21,008 bases of DNA. Source: JAPSGM01 sp036556985. Its GTDB lineage: Bacteria > Chloroflexota > Limnocylindria > QHBO01. How positions within the stretch are numbered: position 1 is the first letter of the stretch; every line of letters starts with the position of its first letter. The DNA lies in the NCBI GenBank assembly GCA_036556985.1, contig DATBIK010000014.1, forward strand, positions 1 to 21,008, given 5' to 3'. The notes under the pieces were generated by a model. That model was not told the origin of the DNA, did no database searches, and saw only the letters and a program-made list of their open reading frames with translations. This document shows positions 14,190 to 21,008 of the stretch, piece after piece. The translations under genes and the position numbers were made by a program.

Positions 14190-14874
14190 TCTCCCTTCGA
14201 GTGTCCTCCACGGCCGGGCGAGGGGCTCCCGCGCTGAGCCGTTGTACATGCCAGATGCGCTGCGCCGTGGTTGCCACCGAGAGGCCGGCGACGACGAGCA
14301 GCGCGGCGATGAGTCCGAAGTCGAATCCAATCCCCGCAAGGCCGATGCCGCCGATGGCGAGCACGAGCCGCTCGAGCCGCGGCGCGAGGCCGACCTCGGC
14401 GCTCAGGCCCAGCCCTTCCGCCCGCGCACGGGTGTAGCTGACCAGGAACGAGCCGGTCAGCGCGACCATCGCGAGCAGGACCGGCAGCGCCGGCTCCGGC
14501 GAGGCGAGGAGATAGTAGGCCGCCACGCCGCCGAACAGCACTGCCTCGGCGGCGCGATCGAGCGTGGAGTCCAGGAAGCCGCCGAAGGCGGTCGTGCCGC
14601 CGGTGGCGCGGGCCAGGGCGCCGTCGACGGCGTCGAGCAGGCTGCCGGCGGTGAGGATCGCGGCGCCCGCGAGCAGGTTGCCGGTCGCCACCAGCACGGA
14701 GGCGGCCACGACCATGAGGAAGCCGATGACGGTCACCGTGTTCGCGGTGAGGTGCAGCCGGACGGCGAGCCGTACGACCGGGGCGAGGACGGCGCGTCCC
14801 GCCTCCTTCACTCGGGTCGACAGCAGCGAGTCGCCGCGCCGAAGGTCGTGGGTGCCGGGATGGCTAGCCGACAT
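14173..14874 (-). CDS. pgsA: CDP-alcohol phosphatidyltransferase, probable phosphatidylinositol-phosphate synthase
   Basis: 233 residues; ATG at 14874 after a strong GGAGGTGA, overlapping the ArsR end by 11 bp. The full CDP-alcohol motif D-x2-DG-x2-AR-x8-G-x3-D-x3-D is present as DAVDGALAR(81-89)...G...D102...D106, with all metal and catalytic Asp intact. Five or six membrane helices are visible. Members next to ino1 in Actinobacteria and Archaea join CDP-diacylglycerol and inositol-1-phosphate to make PI-phosphate; that assignment fits here. Phosphatidylglycerophosphate synthase is the main alternative and cannot be excluded from motifs alone. It acts in the cytoplasmic membrane. Confidence 0.88.
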   Translation of the reverse strand: MSASHPGTHDLRRGDSLLSTRVKEAGRAVLAPVVRLAVRLHLTANTVTVIGFLMVVAASVLVATGNLLAGAAILTAGSLLDAVDGALARATGGTTAFGGFLDSTLDRAAEAVLFGGVAAYYLLASPEPALPVLLAMVALTGSFLVSYTRARAEGLGLSAEVGLAPRLERLVLAIGGIGLAGIGFDFGLIAALLVVAGLSVATTAQRIWHVQRLSAGAPRPAVEDTRRENGTRG

Positions 14875-15226
14875 CGGTCACCTCCGGGGATGCCGCCGAG
14901 CGGGACACGCCGACGCCCGAGGTGCCGCCCACGAGCCGCGCCTCGGCCTCGTGGAGCTCCTCGAACGCCGCCGTGCGGAGGCGACAGATCACCTCGCGAC
15001 CCTGGCGGCGCGTGTCGATGAGGCCGGCGAGGCGCAGGATGCGCAGGTGCCAGCTGATGAGCGGCTGCGAGAGGCCGACCCGCGCGGAGAGCTGGTTGAC
15101 CGGCATCGGTCCCAGCTCGGCGAGGAGGCCGATGATGCGGAGCCGGGTTTCGTCGCCGAGGGCCCGGTACAGGGTGCGCAGGCGCCGCAGGTCGCGGTCC
15201 GCGCCGGTGTCGGTGGAGAGCGTCAC
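14864..15226 (-). CDS. ArsR-family winged-helix transcription regulator
   Basis: 120 residues; start GTG at 15226-15224 with AGGA just upstream. Winged HTH: YRALGDETRLRIIGLLAELG (about 20-39), LSARVGLSQPLISWHLRIL recognition helix (46-64), then AGLIDTRRQGREVICRL wing. The classical metal-site Cys pair in the recognition region is absent and only one Cys is seen (wing), so a metal sensor is unlikely. It is the first gene of the inositol-lipid operon and lies opposite the transporter genes across a palindrome (15260-15275). It probably controls one or both directions, including itself. The ligand is unknown. Confidence 0.9.
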   Translation of the reverse strand: MTLSTDTGADRDLRRLRTLYRALGDETRLRIIGLLAELGPMPVNQLSARVGLSQPLISWHLRILRLAGLIDTRRQGREVICRLRTAAFEELHEAEARLVGGTSGVGVSRSAASPEVTDVG

Positions 15227-15259
15227 GTCCTAGCCGTTCTTTATCAAATGGAAATTCAT

Positions 15260-15275
15260 ATAAGCGGGTGCTTAT
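15260..15275. promoter_or_regulatory. Palindromic operator in the divergent ArsR/transporter promoter region
   Basis: ATAAGC-GGGT-GCTTAT is a perfect 6-bp inverted repeat in an unusually AT-rich stretch (15238-15280). Its left arm overlaps TATAAG (15259-15264), a good -10 for rightward transcription. ArsR regulators bind such sites, so autoregulation and control of the divergent genes are likely (inferred). Confidence 0.6.
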
Positions 15276-15372
15276 GGTATGTCGCCAGGCGGCACGCGTC
15301 AACCGGGTGCCGTCCGCCCGTGCGCGGTACGCTTGTGCGCGCCGGATCCGCTGCTATCCCCGGAGGTGCGCC

Positions 15373-16182
15373 CTGACGAGCTCCACGCCCGATGCGCTGT
15401 GGTCCTCGCCGTCGGTCCGCCTGCTGCGCCCCGCGGCGATCGAGGTGCGCGGCCTGCGCTCCGGATCCGGCTGGCGGCGCAACGGCCGCGGCGCCGAGCT
15501 GCGGGGGATCGACCTCGCCGTGCCGGTGGGCGCTCGCCTGCTCCTCGTCAGCCAGCCGGAATCTGCCGCCTCGCTGCTGCTTCGCGTGCTGGCCGGGATG
15601 GTCCGACCGACGGCCGGCACGGTCACGCTGGCCGGCATGCCACGGACCGATGATTCGCCGACTGGCTGGCGCCGCCGCGTGGCGTATGTCCCCGCGTCGC
15701 CGGCGATCTACGGCTGGCTCTCCCCGGTCGAGGCGCTGTTCCTCGCCGCGGACCTGGCGGGGATGGGCCGCGCGGACGCCGAGTGGCGCGTGGACGAGCT
15801 CGTCGAACACCTCCGGCTCGGCGGCGATGCCACCCGGTCGATGCGCCGCGGCGGGCCGGCCGTGCTCGAGCGGACCGCATTGGGCGCGGCGCTCCTCGGC
15901 GAGCCGGAGGTGCTCCTGCTCGACGAACCGCTGCGTGCGCTGGACCCCGCCGAGCGGCGGCGCCTCCTCAACCTCTCGCGGACGAGGGTGACCGTGGTCA
16001 TCGCCAGCCGCTACCCGGCGAGCGAGGAGGGGATCGTGGACCAGGTGGCGCTCATCCGGGACGGTCGCGTTGCGCTGCAGGCCGCGGTCGAGGAGCTGAC
16101 CGCGGCCGCCCTTCCGCTGAACGCCCGCGGCATCGCCGCCCTGGCCGATGCCGCAGATCGCACCCACCCCGCGTCGAGTTGA
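15373..16182 (+). CDS. ABC ATPase-like protein with degenerate nucleotide-binding motifs
   Basis: About 269 residues if it starts at CTG 15373, which follows GGAGGTG (15362-15368). The frame is open back to ATG 15268/15274, but those lie in or next to the operator. The fold follows ABC domains (RGIDLAVPVG; RVLAGMVRPTAGTVTLAG; YVPASPAIYGWLSPVEAL; VLLLDEPLRALDP). However, the P-loop reads VSQPESAASLLL (59-70) instead of GxxGxGK(S/T). LSGGQ is replaced by MRRGGPAVLE (157-166) and the H-loop His is lost (ASRYP). Walker B with DE is kept. It probably binds ATP poorly or not at all. It pairs with the permease-like gene that overlaps its stop. It could be a structural or regulatory half of a transporter. 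Confidence 0.8.
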   Translation: MTSSTPDALWSSPSVRLLRPAAIEVRGLRSGSGWRRNGRGAELRGIDLAVPVGARLLLVSQPESAASLLLRVLAGMVRPTAGTVTLAGMPRTDDSPTGWRRRVAYVPASPAIYGWLSPVEALFLAADLAGMGRADAEWRVDELVEHLRLGGDATRSMRRGGPAVLERTALGAALLGEPEVLLLDEPLRALDPAERRRLLNLSRTRVTVVIASRYPASEEGIVDQVALIRDGRVALQAAVEELTAAALPLNARGIAALADAADRTHPASS

Positions 16183-16898
16183 GCCGCTTCGTGACGCTCA
16201 CCGGGATGGCTGTCCGAGAGCTGTGGATCAGCTTCCGCCTCCTCCTCGTGGCCGGGACGCTGCTGCTGTCCGGGCTGCCGGCGGCCCTCCTGCCGCCCGT
16301 CCTGTCCCCGGACCTGGCCGGCGCGCCGCCCGACCCGGTCACCTGGCTGGCCGTGGCGGTCGCCGCTGCGCTGACGCTGGCCGCCGCGGTGGCTGCCGCC
16401 ACGCTGGCGACCGAGCGCCGGCGCGGAACGGCCGGCTGGATGGTCGCCCGCGCCGTGCCGCGAGCCACGATCGCGCTCAGCTGGTTCGCCGCCTTCGCGC
16501 TCGTCGTCGCGCTCGGGATCGTGCCGGTCGCGGTGGTGGCCTGGCTCGTGTTCGGGCCGTTCATCCTCGGCGAGGCGGGCGCCCTCGCCGCCGCGGCCGT
16601 GGCGACAGCCTGCGCCGGATGGGCGGCGATCGCCTTCGGCCTCTTCGCCGGGGCCGCGCTGCCGCGCTGGCCGGCGGCCGTTGGGGCGCTGCTGGCCGGA
16701 GGGGCGCTCCTCGTCCCGCCGGCCTTCGGCCAGGCCGGACCGTGGTGGCTGCCGGCCGACGGCCTGCGGGTGCTCGGCGAGCTCGACACCACCGCCCGAC
16801 CGGTGGCCGACAGCCTGCGCGCTGCGGGCGTCGCGCTGGGGCTGGCCGCGGTCGTGCTCGTCGGTGCGGTCGTGACATTCGAACGCGCCGACCTGTGA
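16179..16898 (+). CDS. ABC-2-like permease protein
   Basis: About 239 residues from TTG 16179, which overlaps the ABC stop as TTGA; GTG 16191 and ATG 16206 are alternatives. Six hydrophobic segments are visible, among them LLVAGTLLLSGLPAALLPP, WLAVAVAAALTLAAAVAAATLA, FAAFALVVALGIVPVAVVAW and AVGALLAGGALLVPPAFG. The cytosolic piece TERRRGTAGWMVARAVPRA is the mark of ABC-2 permeases. It is the presumed partner of the P-loop-less ABC protein. It ends GTGA, overlapping the MFS start. Substrate unknown. Confidence 0.75.
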   Translation: MSRFVTLTGMAVRELWISFRLLLVAGTLLLSGLPAALLPPVLSPDLAGAPPDPVTWLAVAVAAALTLAAAVAAATLATERRRGTAGWMVARAVPRATIALSWFAAFALVVALGIVPVAVVAWLVFGPFILGEAGALAAAAVATACAGWAAIAFGLFAGAALPRWPAAVGALLAGGALLVPPAFGQAGPWWLPADGLRVLGELDTTARPVADSLRAAGVALGLAAVVLVGAVVTFERADL

Positions 16899-18481
16899 TC
16901 GTCGAGGGCGAGCCGCGGCCCGGGGTCCGGCTGCACCCGGCAGCGGCGTGGGCGGTCCTCGTCGTGGTTTCGCTGGGAGTCTTCCTCGGGGGCGCCGAGC
17001 TCATGGTGGTGGCCATCGCCCTGCCCTCGATCGTGGCCGACTTCGGCGGCTGGCAGGACCTGGCCCGCGCCTCGTGGATCGTGAACGCGTACCTGCTGGC
17101 CTACATCGTGGCCATGCCGCTCGCCGGCCGCGCCGCCGACCTGTGGGGGGCGCGGCGCCTGTACGTCATCGCCCTGATCCTGTTCAGCCTGGGCAGCCTG
17201 GGCGCCGGGCTGTCGCGGCTGGCCGGTCCGGAGGCGGGGATGGACTGGCTCATCGGCTGGCGGGTGGTCCAGGGCTTCGGCGGCGGCGCCCTCGTCCCGC
17301 TGTCGATGTCGCTGGCCAGCCACCTGTTCACCGGACGCTCACGGGCGGCGGCGCTCGGGGTCGAGGGGGCGGCGACGTTCGTGGGCATGGCGGTCGGCCC
17401 GGCCTACGGGGCGTGGGTGCTGCTGAATTTCAACCTGCCGCTGCCCGGCGTGGACCTCGCCACCTGGCAGTGGATCTTCTTCCTCAACGTGCCCGCCGCG
17501 ATCGTCACCCTGCTCGCCATCTACGTCGTGGCCGGCGGCATCGAGACGCCACGGGCGCGCGGCGGCATTGACCTGGTCGGGGCGACGCTGGTCAGCGGCG
17601 CGCTGCTCGTCGGGGTGGCGGCGCTGACGCTGGCCGGGCAGCGCGGCTGGACCGATGCCCTCATCCTCGGCGGCCTCGCCCTGGCCGGCGTCTTGCTCGC
17701 AGCCTTCGTGGCGCTCGAGCTCCGGCTGCGGAGCCCGATCGTCGATCCCCGCCTCTTCGCCGACCGTCGCTTCAGCGCGGCCAACCTCGTCAGCCTGCTC
17801 ACCGGCTACACGCTGGCGACCGCCATCATCGGGGGCCCGGTCTTCGTGAACCGCGTGCTGAACGCGGGAGCCGATGAGTCGGCGCTCGCGCTCACCGCGC
17901 TCACCGTGGCAATCGCCGCCGGCGCGGTGGTCGGCGGCGTGCTGAGCGGGCTCGTCGGCGAGCGCGTGACGACCGTCGGTGGCGTGGCGGTCACCGTCGT
18001 CGCGCTGTACCTGGCCACGAGCTGGGGCACCGAGGTCGGCCTCGATCGACTCGTGCGCGACCTCGCCATCTACGGTGCCGGCTTCGGCCTCACCGTCTCG
18101 CCCCGGGCCACGGCCGCCGTCGAGGCGGCCGGGTCATCGGCCTATGGCGTGGCGAGCGCGATGCTGCAGATCACCCGCACCATCGGCATGAGCGTGGGCC
18201 TGGCGCTGCTGACGAGCATCGGCCAGAACCGGATCGATGAGCTCACCGCGCTCATCAACGACGCGCCGCGGCGGGACGCCCTCGTGGTCGAGCTGGGGCG
18301 CCCGGAGTTCGTGGGGGTCGACCCGCGCAACAGCCTCGCCCTGGTCGACCTGCTCGAGGAATGGTCGCGGGGTCAGGCGGCGGAGGTGCTCCAGCTCGTG
18401 CTCAGCCTGGCGCTGGTCGTGGCGGTCGTCACGCTGGTGCCCGCGGTCTTCGTCGGCGGTCGCTTCACGCTCAGGAGGTGA
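16895..18481 (+). CDS. MFS drug:H+ antiporter, DHA2 (EmrB/QacA) family
   Basis: 528 residues from GTG 16895, overlapping the permease stop (GTGA). About 14 membrane helices, as in DHA2. First helix LVVVSLGVFLGGAELMVVAIALPSIVADF carries the family's ALPxIxxDF-type motif. Motif A is LAGRAADLWGARR, followed by VVQGFGGGALVPLSM and a motif C-like GMAVGPAYGAWVL. Members export drugs, dyes or lipids in exchange for protons; some mycobacterial members handle cell-wall lipids. Cotranscription with the degenerate ABC pair and the divergent ArsR gene suggests an inducible export module. Its end overlaps the convergent sortase-like gene by 11 bp. Confidence 0.92.
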   Translation: MIVEGEPRPGVRLHPAAAWAVLVVVSLGVFLGGAELMVVAIALPSIVADFGGWQDLARASWIVNAYLLAYIVAMPLAGRAADLWGARRLYVIALILFSLGSLGAGLSRLAGPEAGMDWLIGWRVVQGFGGGALVPLSMSLASHLFTGRSRAAALGVEGAATFVGMAVGPAYGAWVLLNFNLPLPGVDLATWQWIFFLNVPAAIVTLLAIYVVAGGIETPRARGGIDLVGATLVSGALLVGVAALTLAGQRGWTDALILGGLALAGVLLAAFVALELRLRSPIVDPRLFADRRFSAANLVSLLTGYTLATAIIGGPVFVNRVLNAGADESALALTALTVAIAAGAVVGGVLSGLVGERVTTVGGVAVTVVALYLATSWGTEVGLDRLVRDLAIYGAGFGLTVSPRATAAVEAAGSSAYGVASAMLQITRTIGMSVGLALLTSIGQNRIDELTALINDAPRRDALVVELGRPEFVGVDPRNSLALVDLLEEWSRGQAAEVLQLVLSLALVVAVVTLVPAVFVGGRFTLRR

Positions 18482-19190
18482 CCGGCTCCGCCACGATGAT
18501 GAGCTCGCCCCAGTTGCGGTTGTAGCCCTGGCTGGTCTGCAGCGTGAGCCGCTCGTGGTCGGTGGGCCGCGTCCAGGCGGCTCCCTCCTCGCAGCCGGGA
18601 GGCGCGAGCGCCAGCGCCAGCGGCGGGCTGGGGTGCGGGGCGGCCCGGTCGTCGGGACACGACACGTTGGCGTGCACCTCGGTGACGACATAGGCGAGCA
18701 CCGCGCCGTCCGACATGCGGATCAGGACCCGGTCGCCGAGGCGCACGTTCCAGAGCGGCTTGAACAGCTCGTTCAGGGCGTGGGCGAAGATGTAGGCGTT
18801 GTCCCCGCGGCCCGGCTGGGCTCCCCCGCACAGCACGTATGCGGCATCCGCCGGCGGGAAGTCGCAGTGGTCATCGTCGACCGCGTGGCGCACCGGCACG
18901 TTGATGCCGACCGCGCGCACCTGGATCTGGACCGCGACCCACTCGTCCGGAATCGGCGTGGGCGAAGGGGTCGGCTGCTCGGTGCGCGTGGCGTCCGGCG
19001 TCCCGCCCTCGCTCGCCTCGGGCGTGGCCGTGGGGCTGGCGACGGCAACCTGGGATGTGGGGTCCGGGATGGCCGGCAGGCTGCTCACCGGCGGGGCGTC
19101 CAGGTCGAGCTGGCCCGCGATAATGAGCACCACCCCCGCCACCGCCAGCAGGAGCGGCACCACCATGCCCGATGACAGCCGTCGGTTCAC
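18471..19190 (-). CDS. Sortase-fold protein with Ser at the catalytic Cys position
   Basis: 239 residues from GTG 19190 (ATG at 19166 is an alternative). One TM anchor, about 9-27 (MVVPLLLAVAGVVLIIAGQL), then a Thr/Pro/Ser-rich stalk (32-80) and a sortase domain (83-236). IFAHALNELFKPLWNVRLGD holds the catalytic His (H137). The usual TLxTC motif reads LTLQTS, so S220 replaces Cys (codon AGC at 18533-18531). The Arg site is R225 in YNRNWGEL. Four other Cys lie elsewhere in the domain. Sortases join surface proteins to the envelope through a Cys acyl-enzyme; a Ser variant may be inactive or work differently. No sorting-signal protein is nearby. Class is unclear (class D/E/F-like). Confidence 0.83.
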   Translation of the reverse strand: MNRRLSSGMVVPLLLAVAGVVLIIAGQLDLDAPPVSSLPAIPDPTSQVAVASPTATPEASEGGTPDATRTEQPTPSPTPIPDEWVAVQIQVRAVGINVPVRHAVDDDHCDFPPADAAYVLCGGAQPGRGDNAYIFAHALNELFKPLWNVRLGDRVLIRMSDGAVLAYVVTEVHANVSCPDDRAAPHPSPPLALALAPPGCEEGAAWTRPTDHERLTLQTSQGYNRNWGELIIVAEPVTS

Positions 19191-19226
19191 GCGCCGGAGT
19201 CTAGCCGGAATGCGCGTGATGCCCGC

Positions 19227-20021
19227 GTGAGACCGATGGAGCCGCACGACCTCGACCGCGCGACGGCACTGGTGCGTGCGGCGCTGGCCGCCGCACCGGC
19301 CGGGCTGCTGAGCGACCTGGACGGCACCCTGGCGCCGATCGTCGCCGACCCGCCCGCCGCCCGCGCGCTGCCCGGAGCCGCCGATGCGCTCGCCGCGCTG
19401 GCGCGGCGCATCGCGGTGGTCGGCATCGTCTCGGGCCGGGCCGCGGCCGACGCCCGACGCATCCTCGGCCGCGACGACATCCTGGTCATCGGCAACCACG
19501 GGCTCGAGTGGCTGGAGTCCGGCGCCGACGCGCCGGTCGCCTCACCAGAGCTGGAAGCGGCGGCCCGGGCGGTGGAGCGGGCGCTGGCGGCGGTGCCGGA
19601 CGAGCCGGGCGTCACGGCCGAGGCGAAGGGGCTGTCGGCGACGGTCCACTTCCGGAACGCGCCCGACCCCGCGGCTGCCGGTGCCCGGGTGCGGGCCGCG
19701 CTCGAGGCGGCGGCGATCTCCGGCGTGGCGCTGCGTCCCGGCCGCATGTCGCTCGAGCTGCGACCGGCTGGTGCCGGCGACAAGGGCACCGCGGTCGCTT
19801 CGGTGATCGAGCGGTTCGGCCTGCGCGGCCTGGTCGTCATCGGCGACGACGTCACCGACCTGGACATGTTCCGCGCCGCTCTTCGCGCCCGTGCGGCCGG
19901 CGTGACCGCCGCGGTCATCGGAGTGGGCGGGGGCGGCGAGGTGCCGCGGGAGGTCGCCGCCGCGGCCGACTCGCTCCTCCCGGACCCTGTGGCCATCGTC
20001 CGGATGCTGGAAGACCTTTAG
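19227..20021 (+). CDS. otsB: Trehalose-6-phosphate phosphatase
   Basis: 264 residues from GTG 19227; ATG 19236 is equally possible, and neither has a clear ribosome site. HAD-superfamily motifs: SDLDGT (29-34, nucleophile Asp), VGIVSGR, HGLEW, the cap region, GDKG (Lys) and VIGDDVTDLDMF (motif IV Asp pair). OtsB releases phosphate from trehalose-6-phosphate. The convergent gene at 20018 is an OtsA-like synthase, completing the pathway. The stop codons of the two genes overlap (TTAG, 20018-20021), leaving no room for a terminator. Confidence 0.93.
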   Translation: MRPMEPHDLDRATALVRAALAAAPAGLLSDLDGTLAPIVADPPAARALPGAADALAALARRIAVVGIVSGRAAADARRILGRDDILVIGNHGLEWLESGADAPVASPELEAAARAVERALAAVPDEPGVTAEAKGLSATVHFRNAPDPAAAGARVRAALEAAAISGVALRPGRMSLELRPAGAGDKGTAVASVIERFGLRGLVVIGDDVTDLDMFRAALRARAAGVTAAVIGVGGGGEVPREVAAAADSLLPDPVAIVRMLEDL

Positions 20022-21008
20022 CGGCGCTCCGCAACTGCGGCGAGGTCGACGAGCTGGCGGCGCAGCCACCAGGTGATGTCCTCGCGCTCCACCCCGGCCC
20101 GCAGACGGGCGAGGCGCTCGGCGCGCTCGGCGCGCGGCATGGCCAGGCCCGCGGCCAGCGCGTCGGCGGTGCCGACCACATCGGCCGGAGCGACGGGCAG
20201 GACGGCATCGGCCATCTGGTCGAACGCGCCGGCGGTCTCGGACAGGACGATCGCCGCGTCGCGCTCGGCGACGACGGCCGCCTCCTTGGCGACGAGGTTC
20301 ATGCCGTCGATGAGCGGGTTGACGAGCACGACATCGGCGATCGACAGGCCGGCCAGGGCCTGGGCGTAGTCGTTCTCGTAGAAGAGCTGGATGGGCCGAT
20401 AGCCGGCACGGCCGAAGCGGGCGTTGATGCGGTCGACCGCTCCCTGCACCTGGCGCCCGTAGTCGCCGTACTCCCGCAGACCGGTGCGCGACGGCACGAG
20501 GAAGGCGAGGAAGGTGACCCGGCCCCGCAGGCGCGGGGCGCGGGTGAGCAGCGCCTCGAAGGCGGCGAATCCGCGCAGGATGTTCTTCGACGGTTCCAGC
20601 CGATCGACGCGGACGATGACCTGCTCCCGGGTGGACGCCTGCAGGTGCTCGGCCCGGCGCCGGGCCTTCACCGAACGGGCGACCGCGCGCGTGGCGCCGA
20701 CGTCGATGCTGATCGGGTAGTGGCGGACGAGCGCTACGTGGCCGTCGGGCAGCGTGACCCGTCGGGCGCGGTAGTCGACCCGGGCTCCCGGCAGGAACGA
20801 CTCCGCGCTGCGCAGGTAGTTGTGCGCGGAGCGCTCGGTCTGAAAGCCCACGACGTCGTTGGCCGCCAGGCCGGCCACGATATCGGTCCGGATGGAGGGA
20901 CGGATCGTCTGCCACAACGAGGACGGCGGCCAGGGGATGTGGGTGAAGTGGCTGAGCACCGCGTCCGGCCGCCGATCGCGGATCGCGCGCGCGGCGAGGT
21001 AGAGGTGA
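20018..21008 (-). CDS. otsA: Trehalose-6-phosphate synthase-like GT20 glycosyltransferase, 5' partial
   Basis: The frame runs off the right edge (HLYLAARAIRDRRPDAVLSH precedes the internal GTG at 20959), so the N-terminal part with the UDP-glucose loop is missing. About 329 residues remain. GT20 landmarks: FTHIPWPPSSLW, VVGFQTERSAHNYL, YPISID, VDRLEPSKNI (donor-phosphate Arg/Lys), PLIDGMNLVAKE and VLSETAGAF. It makes trehalose-6-phosphate from a nucleotide sugar and glucose-6-phosphate. Related GT20 enzymes use other acceptors (for example glucosylglycerol-phosphate synthase). The adjacent phosphatase supports trehalose. Confidence 0.9.
   Translation of the reverse strand, partial: HLYLAARAIRDRRPDAVLSHFTHIPWPPSSLWQTIRPSIRTDIVAGLAANDVVGFQTERSAHNYLRSAESFLPGARVDYRARRVTLPDGHVALVRHYPISIDVGATRAVARSVKARRRAEHLQASTREQVIVRVDRLEPSKNILRGFAAFEALLTRAPRLRGRVTFLAFLVPSRTGLREYGDYGRQVQGAVDRINARFGRAGYRPIQLFYENDYAQALAGLSIADVVLVNPLIDGMNLVAKEAAVVAERDAAIVLSETAGAFDQMADAVLPVAPADVVGTADALAAGLAMPRAERAERLARLRAGVEREDITWWLRRQLVDLAAVAERR

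Overview
This is a GC-rich (roughly 70%), gene-dense chromosomal window with short intergenic gaps and many 4-bp start/stop overlaps. No rRNA, tRNA, insertion sequence, phage gene or CRISPR array is visible. The gene content suggests a high-GC Chloroflexota lineage (Limnocylindria/Ellin6529- or Thermomicrobia-like) or a deep-branching actinobacterial relative. This rests on a PMT-type mannosyltransferase with an inserted beta-rich domain, an actinobacterial-type inositol-1-phosphate synthase with a PimA-like mannosyltransferase, a sortase-like protein, and a DrrA-like exporter. The phylum is an inference, not something the sequence proves.

Layout. (1) 1-2420, +: the C-terminal part of a PMT-family glycosyltransferase, cut by the window edge. 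(2) 2421-2746: a convergent gap with degenerate ACCA-N5-TGGT palindromes. (3) 4302-2747, -: a LiaF-like and PspC-like envelope pair joined by ATGA. (4) 4303-4847: a 545-bp gap holding a strong promoter, hairpins, a possible 30-codon leader ORF and a textbook intrinsic terminator. It leads into (5) 4848-8848, +: a DrrA-like ABC ATPase, a 65-aa orphan protein, an ABC-2 permease and two tandem double-GNAT acetyltransferases. (6) 8849-9080: a convergent gap with two 71-bp direct repeats. (7) 15226-9081, -: one tightly packed operon of an ArsR regulator, PI-phosphate synthase, inositol-1-phosphate synthase, two LpxL/PatA-like acyltransferases, a PHP phosphoesterase and a PimA-like mannosyltransferase. 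(8) 15373-18481, +: divergent from (7) across a palindromic operator, an ABC-like protein with a destroyed P-loop, a permease-like protein and a 14-TM drug-type MFS transporter. (9) 19190-18471, -: a sortase-fold protein with Ser in place of the catalytic Cys. (10) otsB (+) and a truncated otsA-like gene (-), convergent with overlapping stop codons.

How the parts work together. Region 7 reads as a nearly complete pathway from glucose-6-phosphate to an acylated phosphatidylinositol mannoside. Ino1 makes inositol-1-phosphate, PgsA attaches it to CDP-diacylglycerol, a phosphatase (possibly the PHP protein) removes the phosphate, the PimA-like enzyme adds mannose, and the acyltransferases add fatty acids. 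Region 5 looks like a drug-type efflux and acetylation cassette behind a conditional terminator. Regions 3 and 9 concern the envelope, and region 10 is trehalose synthesis.

The most interesting points are the attenuator-like leader of the exporter/GNAT cassette, the compact inositol-mannolipid operon with paired acyltransferases and a PHP enzyme, the P-loop-less ABC protein, the Ser-for-Cys sortase, and the palindrome families found only in the two spaced convergent gaps.
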